A stretch of 64,000 bases of DNA, taken from contig CAJZBQ010000054.1 of NCBI GenBank assembly GCA_914767885.1, forward strand, positions 558,001 to 622,000, given 5' to 3'. Both the position numbers and the translations under genes were made by a program. Source of the DNA: Blepharisma stoltei (Eukaryota > Ciliophora > Heterotrichea > Heterotrichida > Blepharismidae). Below are positions 1 to 14,200 of this stretch, piece after piece (position 1 is the first letter of the stretch; every line of letters begins with the position of its first letter). The notes beneath the pieces are model-generated. The model made no database searches and had not been told where the DNA came from. It saw only the letters and a program-made list of their open reading frames with translations.

Positions 1-129
1 GATCCATTTTTGACATGTGAGATATTTACTTTCACGTGTCAAAAATGGATCCACACATGGAACCCTCGTTCCATGTGGGATCCGATCCCGTTGGTCCTGG
101 GGATAGCGTATTCCGCGCTATCCCCAGGA
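1..129. repeat. Run of three GC-rich hairpins, probably the end of a palindromic element
   Basis: Three inverted repeats lie head to tail. Bases 1-20 pair with 32-51 with one mismatch; 53-62 pair with about 67-76; 96-108 pair with about 115-128. The GC content is well above the flanks. The layout resembles the palindromic elements at 14075 and 36165, so this may be the right part of a third element whose other half lies outside the window. No TA or TNA boundary can be fixed from one side. Function is unknown. Confidence 0.5.
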
Positions 130-277
130 ATTTTCTATATAGGACTTCTATGAGTTTTTGGATTAGGATCTGCCAAGCAAGCTTGTGTATGATTCTTTTC
201 TTTTGAAGTGTTTTGGCTCCTTCATGCTGCCCAGATAGAGATTTCTCATTATAAAATTAAAATTTCTAGTTTACATC
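130..277. other. Short 3' flank of the DYRK gene, no feature seen
   Basis: AT-rich sequence between the hairpin run and the kinase stop codon. No open reading frame or conserved motif is recognisable. Confidence 0.5.
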
Positions 278-2661
<2,384 letters not shown>

Positions 2662-2974
2662 AAAATAATATTTTAATGGATTTGATAGCCAATAATAATC
2701 AGTACAAAAGATGTTTGAAATTGCCCTGCTTTAAAATCAACTTTTATGGCAATATATCAATATTGAGTATCTTCTACTAATATAAAAAAAAGTTAAAAGA
2801 ACTTGGCCAAGAATGGCCATTATTGGTATTTATAAGGCAGGTCAGCCAAAAAGCTCTTTTAACTAAAATAATTTGTGATTAATATTTGAGCTTAATTATT
2901 ACTTTTCGAAAGACTTTATCGATTTTTAAAACAATTTATAGCAAACCCAATCTATATAATAATTTTTGATTAAC
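2662..2974. other. Intergenic, AT-rich
   Basis: 313 bp between two minus-strand genes: upstream region of the DYRK gene (position 2661 is its start side) and 3' flank of the next gene's neighbour. A TTGGCCAAGAATGGCCATT stretch near 2802-2821 forms a small inverted repeat. Nothing else is recognised. Confidence 0.4.
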
Positions 2975-4324
2975 TTAAGCTGTGCTTTGGATTTCAGGTT
3001 GGGGTGCTTGCTCTTGAGGAGTGTACGAAATTTCTTGTTCTTTATCAAGTATTTTCTTAATCCTTTTGCAAAACTTTCCATCTAAACTAAAGTAATACAG
3101 CCCAGGGCATGGATATTCATCGATTATAAAGTAGACATAATTCATAAAGCTTGCACGGTGACTTACCAAGTGCCAATTTGGAATATCAGAATTTTCTACT
3201 GGCTGCCAATCATAAGGATTTCCTATCCCACTTTCGTATATCTTCCCTTTAGTCTCAATCACAAAGGCTCTCCCAAGTCCTTCACATATAATCTTGGTGC
3301 TTCCTTCATCTGCAAATGTCAAAGTTTTATCATAGCTCATTGCTAATGGGTCATAAATAAACATAAAAGTAAGCCCTAGCCCAGAAATCAGCATTTTATT
3401 AGCAAACACACAAGTAGAGGCATAGTAAGTTGAATTTGGCAAGACAGGTAATTTTGTCCAGACATTTCTTTCCAAACTATATCTTTCAGCCAGGGTCATA
3501 GGCTGATTTCCATCGTTGCCGCCAAAGCAGTATACACATCCTTCAAAAAATGCAGCACTTGACGACCTGCAAGGAGTTCCAACTGCTAAAACTTGCACTT
3601 TATTATCGAAAGCCATAGTAAATGTCACTCCAGTTACTTTTGCATCTATCATACTACCAAAACAGAAGATTTTGCCGTCTGGGATCAGACACATGCAAGT
3701 CCTGAAGTCTACATTAAAAGGTAAAGACAGCTCATTATCTTCGATTTCCCAATCCCTAAAACTGATGCTTCTTAAATTTTTCGTATTGTGCTGGAATAAG
3801 CAAATATCAAAACCTACACATTTCGGAGTTTCTGGGGTGTGAAATTGTTCGTCACGGTCCAATAGTTCTTGGGATTTTGGCACGAAATTTTTTAATTCTG
3901 ATGAAAGTCCTTCTACTGTGCTTGTGCTTAATAATTTTTCGATTTCATTAGGGTTATCCTTAGGCACATCAATTCTATTTTGAACTTCTCCAAGAAAATA
4001 TTTAAACCTCTCCAAGTCTTCTTCGATCATTGCAAAAATTTTATGTGCTGCTTCCTGCTCATTTGGCAGCTCGAGCAATTCTTCTTCTACTTGCTTTCTT
4101 AGTGAATTTAAGCTTCTTATTTTGTTTTTAAAGTAACTGAGGAGATATGCTTTGACATCTTCTGGAGGAGTTAGGTAGAGTGGTCTGTTATAATGAGGTC
4201 GAGGGCCAGGTACACTTATATGCTCTTTTAAGTGTCCTGCACAAACATAAGTCTGCTCTGGGGTCAAGCACATACAAACGTGATCAGCTCTTTGTCCACA
4301 CCCTTCATAATAGCAAAGGCTCAT
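2975..4324 (-). CDS. B-box-like zinc-finger and kelch-type protein, copy 1
   Basis: 449 aa, uninterrupted. The N-terminus has a compact Cys/His cluster (CYYEGCGQ, CMC, CAGHLKEH) of B-box type. Residues ~60-150 are predicted helical or coiled-coil. The C-terminal ~250 residues carry kelch-like blades (FFEGCVYCFGGNDG, then NVWTKLPVLP and KMLISGLG). Two paralogues lie at 55822-57534 and 57774-60313 and share the same order of domains. B-box/kelch proteins usually act as adaptors, sometimes for ubiquitin ligases, but no RING is visible here. The role is not known. The start is the first ATG and lies just before the first cysteine of the finger, as in the paralogues. Confidence 0.8.
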   Translation of the reverse strand: MSLCYYEGCGQRADHVCMCLTPEQTYVCAGHLKEHISVPGPRPHYNRPLYLTPPEDVKAYLLSYFKNKIRSLNSLRKQVEEELLELPNEQEAAHKIFAMIEEDLERFKYFLGEVQNRIDVPKDNPNEIEKLLSTSTVEGLSSELKNFVPKSQELLDRDEQFHTPETPKCVGFDICLFQHNTKNLRSISFRDWEIEDNELSLPFNVDFRTCMCLIPDGKIFCFGSMIDAKVTGVTFTMAFDNKVQVLAVGTPCRSSSAAFFEGCVYCFGGNDGNQPMTLAERYSLERNVWTKLPVLPNSTYYASTCVFANKMLISGLGLTFMFIYDPLAMSYDKTLTFADEGSTKIICEGLGRAFVIETKGKIYESGIGNPYDWQPVENSDIPNWHLVSHRASFMNYVYFIIDEYPCPGLYYFSLDGKFCKRIKKILDKEQEISYTPQEQAPQPEIQSTA

Positions 4325-4862
4325 ATTTATTACTATAATGCAACCTTCAATTGGGAAAATTCAATCTTGGAATTATTAATTCTGGTAAATATTTTTACAT
4401 TAGCATGAAAATAATTTAAGTTGTCATTAATTTCTTATAGATATCATTAGCTCCATAAAAATAAGCACTTATAACTTATGAAGAGATATTAAAAAGGCTA
4501 TGGGGATAATTTTAATTTGGAAAAATTATATTTGATCTTAAAGTTTGAATAATAAATACATTTTATATATTAGAGTTTATCTCATAGTAGTTCAAGAGAA
4601 GATGGTTAGCGACTTTATTTATTATTCACATAAATTCTAATAAAAATACAACTTATTAACGTTAATGAAAATTTAATTATTAAAATCTATTAAAGCTATC
4701 ATTAGAAATATTTGTTAATATTTTATATTAAAATCTTTAATTTGTTTTAAGCACTTTTCATATGTTTAAAAAATCATTTAAATTTAAATTGTTATATTAT
4801 ATTAAGCTAAAAATTGCAAAGAATTAGCTTATGCCAAAATTGTTTTATCAAAAAATCACTAT
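4325..4862. other. Intergenic, very AT-rich
   Basis: 538 bp with no long ORF on either strand and no recognisable IES termini. It probably holds the promoter of the B-box/kelch gene on its left. Confidence 0.4.
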
Positions 4863-6014
4863 TTATACGTCTCTTATCTCTGAAAGAGCATTGAATACTG
4901 AATCTTCATTAAATTCCTTATAAGTAAAAATTTCCCCTACATCGCTACAATCCACACTCGGGGAATAAATAAAATCAACTGTGCTCAAATGATCTGCTTC
5001 ATTATTTGGGAGCTGATTCAAAAACGATTGGTTACTGAATGATATTTTCAAGTCAATCGAGTTTTCTTGTTTGTGTGCTTTGCTTTTCATGATTTGATTA
5101 TAAATATCTTCAACGGGGTATCCATTTGATTTTACCGCATTGACTAGTTCTCTGAATAGTTTCAATCTCCCTTTCAACTCTTTTGCATAATCATTTGATT
5201 CCTTTAGTAGATCTTTTAGCGTGTGATTGTCATTTCGCAAGCTTTTCAGAGATTCTTTGCCATTTAGCTTCTCATTTTTCAGCTGAAGTTTCAAGGATTC
5301 AATTTTTTCTTGAAAATAGCAGTTCTCCTTATTTTTGTCACTTAAATTTGAATTTAATTCCATGTTTTCAACTGCGAGCTTTTTGAATCTTTTCTTTAGA
5401 AGCTTCAAAGTATGAGTTGCTTCTTTTAATTTTCCATTTATTATCTCGATTTTCTGGCTTTTAGCTTTCATTTCTTTATCTAAAAAATTAATCCATTCAT
5501 CATATCCATTTTTTATCTGTCTCAGAACTTTTGAATATGGGTTTTCAATTGTGATCAGCTCTTCCCACATTTTATTATAAATTTTGAACTTATCTAAGCT
5601 GATTACACATTCTTCGCCTAATTTTTGCATTTGGTAATTAATTTTCGATTCCAGTGCATAAATGTCCAAATTTTTTTCAATTGTGGATTTAGTCGAAGGA
5701 GTCGTACAGTCGGAGCTCATTTGTTCGATTTCTGATATTGTTGTTGTGAAAAAGCTTTCAGGGCTTTTGGAATTTGATAAAGAGTTAAATATAAGCTTAG
5801 ATTGTGAGTGCGATTTGGGTAAGGAGTTGTGGAAAAGTGTCCGTTCTAAATCTTTCGGATTATTCTGTAAATCGAGTTTTGACTGCAGGTTTATAGCGAA
5901 TGAGATGTTTTGTTCTATCATTGGTGACCGTGATCTTTGGAAAGAGGATCGGCCTTGTGGAGTTCCTGATCTTATTCTTATAGACTTATCATTCAGCTTT
6001 TTATCGTGGCTCAT
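4863..6014 (-). CDS. Coiled-coil protein of unknown function
   Basis: 383 aa. The N-terminal ~110 residues are Ser/Arg/Pro-rich and basic. Residues ~110-310 are charged heptad sequence typical of a coiled coil (runs such as LKLLKKRFKKLAVENMELN). The C-terminal ~70 residues are acidic and Ser-rich. No named family is recognised. It is uninterrupted, and the ATG lies just after a stretch with stops. Confidence 0.75.
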   Translation of the reverse strand: MSHDKKLNDKSIRIRSGTPQGRSSFQRSRSPMIEQNISFAINLQSKLDLQNNPKDLERTLFHNSLPKSHSQSKLIFNSLSNSKSPESFFTTTISEIEQMSSDCTTPSTKSTIEKNLDIYALESKINYQMQKLGEECVISLDKFKIYNKMWEELITIENPYSKVLRQIKNGYDEWINFLDKEMKAKSQKIEIINGKLKEATHTLKLLKKRFKKLAVENMELNSNLSDKNKENCYFQEKIESLKLQLKNEKLNGKESLKSLRNDNHTLKDLLKESNDYAKELKGRLKLFRELVNAVKSNGYPVEDIYNQIMKSKAHKQENSIDLKISFSNQSFLNQLPNNEADHLSTVDFIYSPSVDCSDVGEIFTYKEFNEDSVFNALSEIRDV

Positions 6015-6681
6015 TTTTATAATTTTGGAATTTATATTTAATAAATTTAAATTGAAAATTTTAAGATAAAAGCATTTAAGACTATAAAATAATTCGCAAG
6101 GTAGAAAAAGAGTTTAAACTTTAGAAATAATTATTCACCTATATAGCATGATTTTTGAAAACGGCTGACACAGTGTTGACATATTTATGTATTATAGCCT
6201 TTAAATCTCATTTTTTTATTTTATTTAATTAGTTAATTATAAATTAGTCAATTATTGCAAAATAGAGTGGATATAATTGAATTAAGATCGATATTTTCTT
6301 CCCAACTGCAGTTAGAGACCTTGCATTTCGAAAAATTTTGAATAATCTTGCCTTAGATTACAGCAAAACACTATTCGAACTAAGCATAAAGCAAATAAAA
6401 TATTTTTGATCCATATAAAATAATCTACTTTCTGCAAAATATGCACATTTTCATTGTTTTTAAGTTAAATTTATAAATAATCTAAAATTTTTAAACACTT
6501 TAATTTTCTTGTGTTAGTTTTACAGATTCCAAGCTTTATCCATCATAAACACAATTTTTTATATTGCTATAAGCAATTAATTATAATCATCCTATGATCT
6601 CAATCTTTGAAGCATGGATCGATTGGACTAATAATTTGAATAATTATTATATCCAATTATTAATTTCAATAAGTAAATAAA
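6015..6681. other. Intergenic, AT-rich
   Basis: 667 bp, no gene, RNA or repeat recognised. Confidence 0.4.
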
Positions 6682-7377
6682 CTACCTTATTCTTCTATCA
6701 ATTTCATTTTCATCCAAAATTTGTACAGCTTTTGGCTTCTTTTTATTGCTTCTAATTTTCTTTGGCCTATTATATACATCATAATCTTCAATTTCCACTT
6801 CCATATCTTCATATATCATTTCTTCCATAAGCTCTTCAGCATAAAGTCTATCAAAATCTTCCTTCCCAAAAGCATGCCTACTTTTCGGCTTTTCTACCTT
6901 GAAATTCTCAACTGTTTGCCATTGATTGGATTTTTTTCTCTTAGAAGGACTAGGCTGATTCTTTTTTGGTACTCCAAAGTCTGAGAGAGAAGGCATGCAT
7001 TCATTTTCCAAGTGCTCTTTCAAATCCTTCCTCATGACATATGCCAAACATTTATGGCATTGTTCTGTTCTGATAGAGCAAAGGTCCTCATGATCAGTGG
7101 ACTCAAATTCTGAAAATATGCACTCACAAAATGGGCATTGGAAGAAATTGTGAGGGCAGGAGTGGGTATTAAGCTCCCAAGCATCCATTTTGGCTTGGCA
7201 ATACACACATTCAGTGCTTTTGTGTTTCAGCGCCATATGGGCTTCTGAGTCTTTAATGCTGACAGTATCCCCACATATGCACTGGAATATGAACCTTTCA
7301 CAGTGGGCAATGTGAAGATCATACACACTTGGGCTAACTGATTTCCCACAATTACAGCAAAGCTGCTCTTTTTCCAT
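6682..7377 (-). CDS. TRAF-type / XIAF1-TRAFD1-like zinc-finger protein
   Basis: 231 aa. The first ~125 residues hold a tandem series of Cys/His fingers: CCNCGKSV with HIAHC, FQCICGD with HMALKH, CVYCQAKM with HSC, FQCPFCE with HEDLC, and CHKCLAYV with HLENEC. This pattern of C2HC fingers separated by ~20 residues is that of TRAF-type finger proteins such as XAF1 and TRAFD1. The remainder is basic then acidic and low complexity, ending with a Lys/Arg-rich tail. A role in ubiquitin or protein binding is a family-level guess only. Confidence 0.75.
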   Translation of the reverse strand: MEKEQLCCNCGKSVSPSVYDLHIAHCERFIFQCICGDTVSIKDSEAHMALKHKSTECVYCQAKMDAWELNTHSCPHNFFQCPFCECIFSEFESTDHEDLCSIRTEQCHKCLAYVMRKDLKEHLENECMPSLSDFGVPKKNQPSPSKRKKSNQWQTVENFKVEKPKSRHAFGKEDFDRLYAEELMEEMIYEDMEVEIEDYDVYNRPKKIRSNKKKPKAVQILDENEIDRRIR

Positions 7378-8255
7378 TATAAGTATTCAAATAAAAAGGA
7401 AAGTCAGCTTTTGGAAATTTTAATATTAATTTCTCTTCAAAATCCTTGAAAAGTAAGATTGTCCTACACTTCTTAATTCAAAGATAAAATGATATTAATT
7501 ATATTGTTAAAATGGATGATGTCAGTGATTTTGTTTTCCTAATAACAGGTTTAAAAATAAAGCATGATTTTACTGAGTCTACTTATAATCAAAGTAATAA
7601 AGGAAGGTTATTTAATTCAGCTTAATACCATTCTTTGCAACATAAATCAGCTTGTCCTTTTATTAGAAATACCACAGTTTGGTAGATTAAAGGAAATTTT
7701 CTCCAATATTAAGAGGATACTCAAAATAGGATATAGTCTATAAAATAAACATCAATAAGACATTAATAAAAGATATGGAAAGTCTCATACATGACTGGTA
7801 GTAATAAAATACTTAATTAATAAATTATTACCTCTTTTAATCTTTTGATTTTTGCTATTTTTACCTAAATATTTTGATATGGAATAAAATAAATTGAAGC
7901 AAAAGCAAGTTTTACTTAAAAGGGAAAATGAACTTAGATCATAAACTCAGATTTGATATTTGTGTCTTATTAATAAATCTTGTTACTTTCTTATTAAATA
8001 TCACTATGATTCTCAATTGATCGCATTTTGCAACGCCGAATAGGGCTTTTCTAAAGCCAAAATATATTGAGAAGTAAAAGCATATACCATAAATAGATCG
8101 AGAATTAGAATAGGTAAGACTTTGCCGATCTATTTTAAAATAAATTTGTAAAAGCTAAATATCAATTCTTCATTAATCGGAGAGGAATAAAAAAATTATC
8201 GATTAGACTTTACTTATTTTAAAAGACTTCATTATAGCCAAATTAAATATAATAA
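7378..8255. other. Divergent intergenic region
   Basis: 878 bp between the starts of a minus-strand gene (7377) and the plus-strand giant gene (8256), so it should contain two promoters. No TIR, hairpin, RNA gene or conserved ORF is recognised. Confidence 0.45.
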
Positions 8256-11200
8256 ATGAAAAGACTTCTATTTCTTTGCTTAATCATCTTGAAAATATCA
8301 TGAGCATCAATCTCTAGAATTGCAATCGTATCATCACGACAATATATTTCTAATTCACTAGTTACTCAAAGTTTATCGACAATTCAAGCATCATCTTATT
8401 GATCTTTTTCCTGCTTTTATCATCAAATCACATCAATTACCTCCTCAACTTTCTATAACATTTATTCAATTCATGTTACTGACTCAACAACAATCCTTAT
8501 TCAGCTATCACGAAACAAGTCAGCCTTTCAGCACATAGTAGCTTTGGGTTCCGCTTCGCAGACATTAAGTGTGGATGTAGCTGAAAATCTTGAAGATTGA
8601 TTTTTAATAAATTTCGTTGTTTCTTGGACTGGGGTAGCGCAAAAGAATGATTTGCTACTTAAAGTAACTAGTCTAAGTACAGGCGATACATGGTATAATT
8701 CAATAACAGGACTTACAAATGGTGTGGTTACAAGCTTAAGTGGGAGCAACTACAAAATTGACTTTGGAGATTCTGATTTTACAAGCACAAATTGAGCGCT
8801 TATATATGATATGATGTATTTTAATGATTCATATTATACAAATCTTACTGGATCAAGTAATACTACTATATCTACAACCAATTGCCCATCTGATTCAAGT
8901 CAATCTATATCTTTATCTAGTCCTTTATCGATAGCTATACAAAATAGTGAATATTCAGTTCAGCTTCCATTTTCTATATCAGACTATTCGTATGAACTTA
9001 GCTGCACAATTAGTTTAACTTCTCCAAGCGATGGCTCTGCAAGCTGTACGAATGGGCTTTTTACTATTAGTAATCCTACTTCTGCTGGAACTTATACTTT
9101 CTCATCTAGCTGTAGCTCAGTGATTCGCTCTTCAGTTGTTTCAATAAGTATAGCATCAACTGCACTATTGGCAATATCAGCTTTCACTACACATAGTTAT
9201 AGCCTAAATAGCTTAGCAAAGATTCCGGTCGAGTTTACAGATTCTGTGTATGGCACAACTTCTGCTGCATATACTTATCAATTGACTACAAGCTCGACAT
9301 ATATGTTTTTAGACACTTATTCTTCTACAACTCCATACATAGTATGGGCTATAATTAGTAGTGAGACTGCTGCTGTGACTATAAAAATAACTGATATAGG
9401 ATCCCAAACAGTAAGTCTTTCTGATACCTTTAATACTGAAACAACAACAACAGCAAGTTCAGCCACTGTAACTGCTCCAGAGATTAACACTCAATACACT
9501 CCAATTTATTGTGTTACAAATAGAATCTGTCTTTCTGCTATTTCTGATCTAATTTCTAATCCAGATAATCTTGTGCTCACTATCACAGCTACTCATTTTA
9601 AAGTAACTAGCGAATATTTATATCTCGAATCAAGCACTTCTACGACTTTTACTGAAACTTTAAGTATTACTGACAACTACGCAAATCAATATGCTTTTAG
9701 CATTGACGTAGCTATCAGTTCCCCATTATTAATTTCTCCAGTGCCTAGCCAATGATATTCTGATTCAACTAATAGCATTGATAATCAACTGATAGTTTAT
9801 TATGAATCGACACTAATTACAAATTATGAAACACCAATAATTATAACCCCATACTCCAGTTCATACCTTTCATTTTCAAGCAGCAGCATAACAGGCACAG
9901 CTTTGGACTCATATAATGGGATTCTGCATGTAATTTACATAGAAAAATTAACCCCCAAAACCTATGGGTATATGTACTTCTCATATGCTTATCTTGCATG
10001 TCCATCGCTGCCAAGCAATTCAAGCCCATTTCAAGCTACTTATGGTGTCTTATTTACTTCTGGAAGCTTTTTTGCAGATAGCCAAGGGGCATATGATTAT
10101 TCTATTTCTAGCACAGATTCGTCTATTAAAATAGAGGAATTCAGAGGAATTATAACGTGGCCTAGCCCTACATCATCAATCTCTGTGACAGTATCAATTT
10201 CAGACAAAAGGTGCTCTGTGAGGAGTTTATCTTATCAAATAACAGTAAGTGGAGGCAATGTGGGGACCATTACACTTCCATCAGCCGATACTTTTCTTCT
10301 GTATTATCATACAACTTTTTCAGCCCAGGCTGCTACAAGTTTGTCTAGTATTAGCTCAGTTACTATATCTCCAAATGATATTACAGCAGCATCCTCAGGG
10401 TCAAATATAAATTTGTCAGATACATATGTAAATTATCAAACCAGCAAAAGTTTTACTCTTACAGCAACTGATGGTACAAATTCATGCAGTGCCGATTTCT
10501 ATGTTACAATTTACATCCCTCCATCTCCTGCAATACAATCTTCGCTATGGCCTTCAGACTATTATTGTTTAACTGGTTCAACTTATACTCTTGATGTTAG
10601 CAAATGTAATTTATACTTAGATGTAACTTACTATATAAACCCATATGAAGGAAGCCTTGGGGTTTACCCACAAATTAATATGCCTTTTACTATCAACAAC
10701 ATGCTCTTGACTTGGCCAAACCCTTCAGGCTCTCAATCCTTTGGTATAATAGCCTGCGTCAATCTGGAGTTTTGCATTCCACAGACATTAGCAACAATTG
10801 CTTGCCATAATTTGCAAATAATCATTCCATCAACTGCAAATTTATACGCCCATGTTAAATTTACGTTAAGCGTTACGGCGACAGATAACAGCAATAGTAT
10901 TTCAATATCAGGACTAACTAGCTTATATCTCACTGGTGAAAATCCTCCAGATATGACAGTTGACTCATCAACAGGAGTTATATCTTGGACTCCATCTGAC
11001 TATTATGCTGGAAAGACTATAACTCCCCTACTTTAAAGTTGCTCAAATGATTGCGCTCCAAGTTAAAGGGAGGTTATTTTATTTTAAAAAACAAATTTTA
11101 TAAAAAATAAAAAAAATAAATTGAAATTAGCTGGTTGATTTTTTAAATATTAATTCAAGAAATTAATAGGAACAGTGCAAAACGTGTTTAAATAATATTC

Positions 11201-14200
11201 TACTTGCTATTTTTCATTAAATTATTGTCAAACTAATTTATCAAATTTTCCTATTAAAAAATAAAATTTGTTCCAATTTAGAGGGGCTAAAACACCAAAA
11301 AAGGAAATTTTACATATTTTGTTCCAATTTAAAGGAGGGAGTAAGCGTTATAGTAAGTGCTAACTATACTGCTAATTCAGCTGTCTATACAGGTAATTAT
11401 TATTTAGACACGAAAACTATTGCTTTGACTATTAATGCTCACAGCTTACTTACTTTACAAACAAATTCAATCCCCGCAACTGAAACTTCTTGCTTCGTTA
11501 CCACTTCTAATATAAGCCAAGACTGCGAGCTTACTGACAGCCTTGACACTATTTTAGGAATAAATTCCAGCCAAAGGCAGCCTTATACTTTACTAACCTC
11601 ACCAACAGACTCTTCATACTCAATTACAAGTGATAATAAAGTGAAATGGGGTCGATCATCAGAGACCACTACAGCACCATCAAAAGCTATTACAGTTGTT
11701 GTCACTGATACGCTTGGCGCCGTTATATATCTAACACCCTTCCAATTTTTCCCTAATTATCAGCCTATAATATCTTCATTGTCTCTAACATCATTTGAAT
11801 CAAGCGCTCAAGTCGAAAATGCCTATTTAAATTCATACTGGGAAAGATCTTTCACCATAACTGATGGTCCATTAACATATCCAGGAAGTTTGCCTATATC
11901 AAGTTTAGTTATATCAAATGACTGGAGCGAAGTTATTTATAATGATAACGGCGTCTTAAAGTGAACACCTATAAATAGTGCTCTGGTAGGGAAATATGTG
12001 AAGATTACTTTAACTTATACTGACACTAGAACGCCACCTTCTATAGTATCCAAATCTTATAGCATTGATGTTTACAGCAACACTCCTCCATCCATGGCGC
12101 AGTCCATCCCTAACTCTGATCTAATTTGCATAATAGACGAACTCTATAGACTAAATCTGCAGAACTACATAGTTGACTCTGATTCAAATGATTGAGGATT
12201 TCAACTAGTCAGCCCCACTACCCTATCAATGCAGGTTACAGGATCAGTTTTTTCATGAACTCCTACAGCTGACTTGATTGGAACTTTCGTTGCAGTCAAC
12301 ATCACGTTTTGGGACATTCCCTCTTATGGATTTAATTCTAGAATCATCAATTTTAATGTTCAGCCTAAGCTTTGTTTAATCCTTACAAACTCTATTGCAG
12401 ACTTTCAGAAATATTTTAGAGCACAAGTACAAATTTGTTCAGGCTCGACTTATTTTAAAATTTCTTGGTTAAAATTTGAACTTACTTCTCCAGATTTGCC
12501 ATCAGATTTTAACATTGACCAGAATTATGGAGATATTATATGGCTAAGCCCTAATAGTGCTTTAAGTTTCAATGTGAAGGTTTCTTATATTAATTCAAAT
12601 CTATTTTATGACAACAGTATTACTCAAACGTTTCAAATCACAATAAGGCCAACATCAATATACCCACAATTTGGGAGTAGTATTCCTATTGCTGATAGTA
12701 TAAAGACTGCTAATTCAGGAAGCTTATGAAGTTTAGATGTCACTTGCTGGCATCCATTAGAAGGTGTAAGCATTACTGTTTCTACAAATAAAATGGCATA
12801 CTCTGTTAGCGGATCAGCTATTAGCTGCTCATCAACTGGCTGCTCATCTGCTACTCTTAACTGAACTCCAACTGATACTGATTTAGACTCGGGCTTGGTG
12901 GTGTTAAGCTGTACCACAGAAACAAGTAGCATAACTACAACATATGCATTTATTCTTGCTCCAATATATAGAACAAGAACCACTCCAAAGTGCACTGGCG
13001 CTACCTTAAGTCTTACAGAGTATTCAAACTATAACTATCAAATGATATGAACTGATCAGGATGCATTATTCCACGATATCACAATATATGAGACTTCTCC
13101 TAGTGGTCTTGCTAATTTTACACTTTATAAGTGAGGGTATTTTGAATGGCACCCAGTTGAGCCTCACAGTGATTTTCAAATGGGCTTGACTATTCAAGAT
13201 AATTATACTACAGGCAATTGCTATTTGACATTAAATTTCGGATTTGACTATCAGGAACCTTGGATAACAAATGCAATTAATGCTAAATATTGCGATGGTG
13301 ATCAGCCAAGTCCTTGCGCCATTGATGTTAGTCTTCCAATAGCTGGAAACGTTAAAACATATAGTATAAATGATACAAATAATTTCATAAACTATGCCAC
13401 TTCAAAGGCAACTTGGGGCCCAAGCATAGTTTTACCATACGTGTATATTGAGTATAGCGGATTTGGATATCATGGAACAAACGCTAAGACTACAACAATG
13501 CTGTGCCAAGGAGTTCAATGCAGATTATGGCCTGTGATTCTTTATATTGACAGTCCTAGTGTTGGTACCTTGTGCACAAAGTCTGGTGATTCTTTAACCT
13601 GCCAAGTGTTTTCTCCAGCTTCTCAGTTGATTCTTAATATTCTTGGTTATAACTTTGGAAATATTCCTCCTAGTGTTTGAGTTGGCAATAAGGATTGCTC
13701 AGTAATAACTTCCACAGATACTACTATTTCCTGTACTATCCCAATGCCAACTTTTGGATATGCGCAGAATTTGTTGATCATTGTAAAGAGAAATGATAAA
13801 GACTATACTGGGTCGCCAAAAAAATGGTTTAATTATTATCAAAGCGCTCAGCCAATTTTATATCCCCCAGCTATATCGCCAATTTATATGTACCCAGACG
13901 ATGATAGCAATATTATAGTGCCTCTGTGAGCAAATTTTATACTGCCTATATGTACTTGCCAAGCAGTTGGAGGAGGAAGCACTTTATATGGAATCTTTTC
14001 TTTTCAAGGCACATATTCTGAGTGCTCATTTTCTTCTTCCGTTTTTGTAGCTAATACAGATTATAATATACAGTTAGAGCCCGTTCCCGGCTATAGATCG
14101 GGCTATGCCCGATCTTTGCAGAGAAACTCGGGGGGTTGTCTGCGTCACTTCGAGGTGACGAGTCAACTCCCCGAATTGGCAAATCACTTAATGGTGGCTA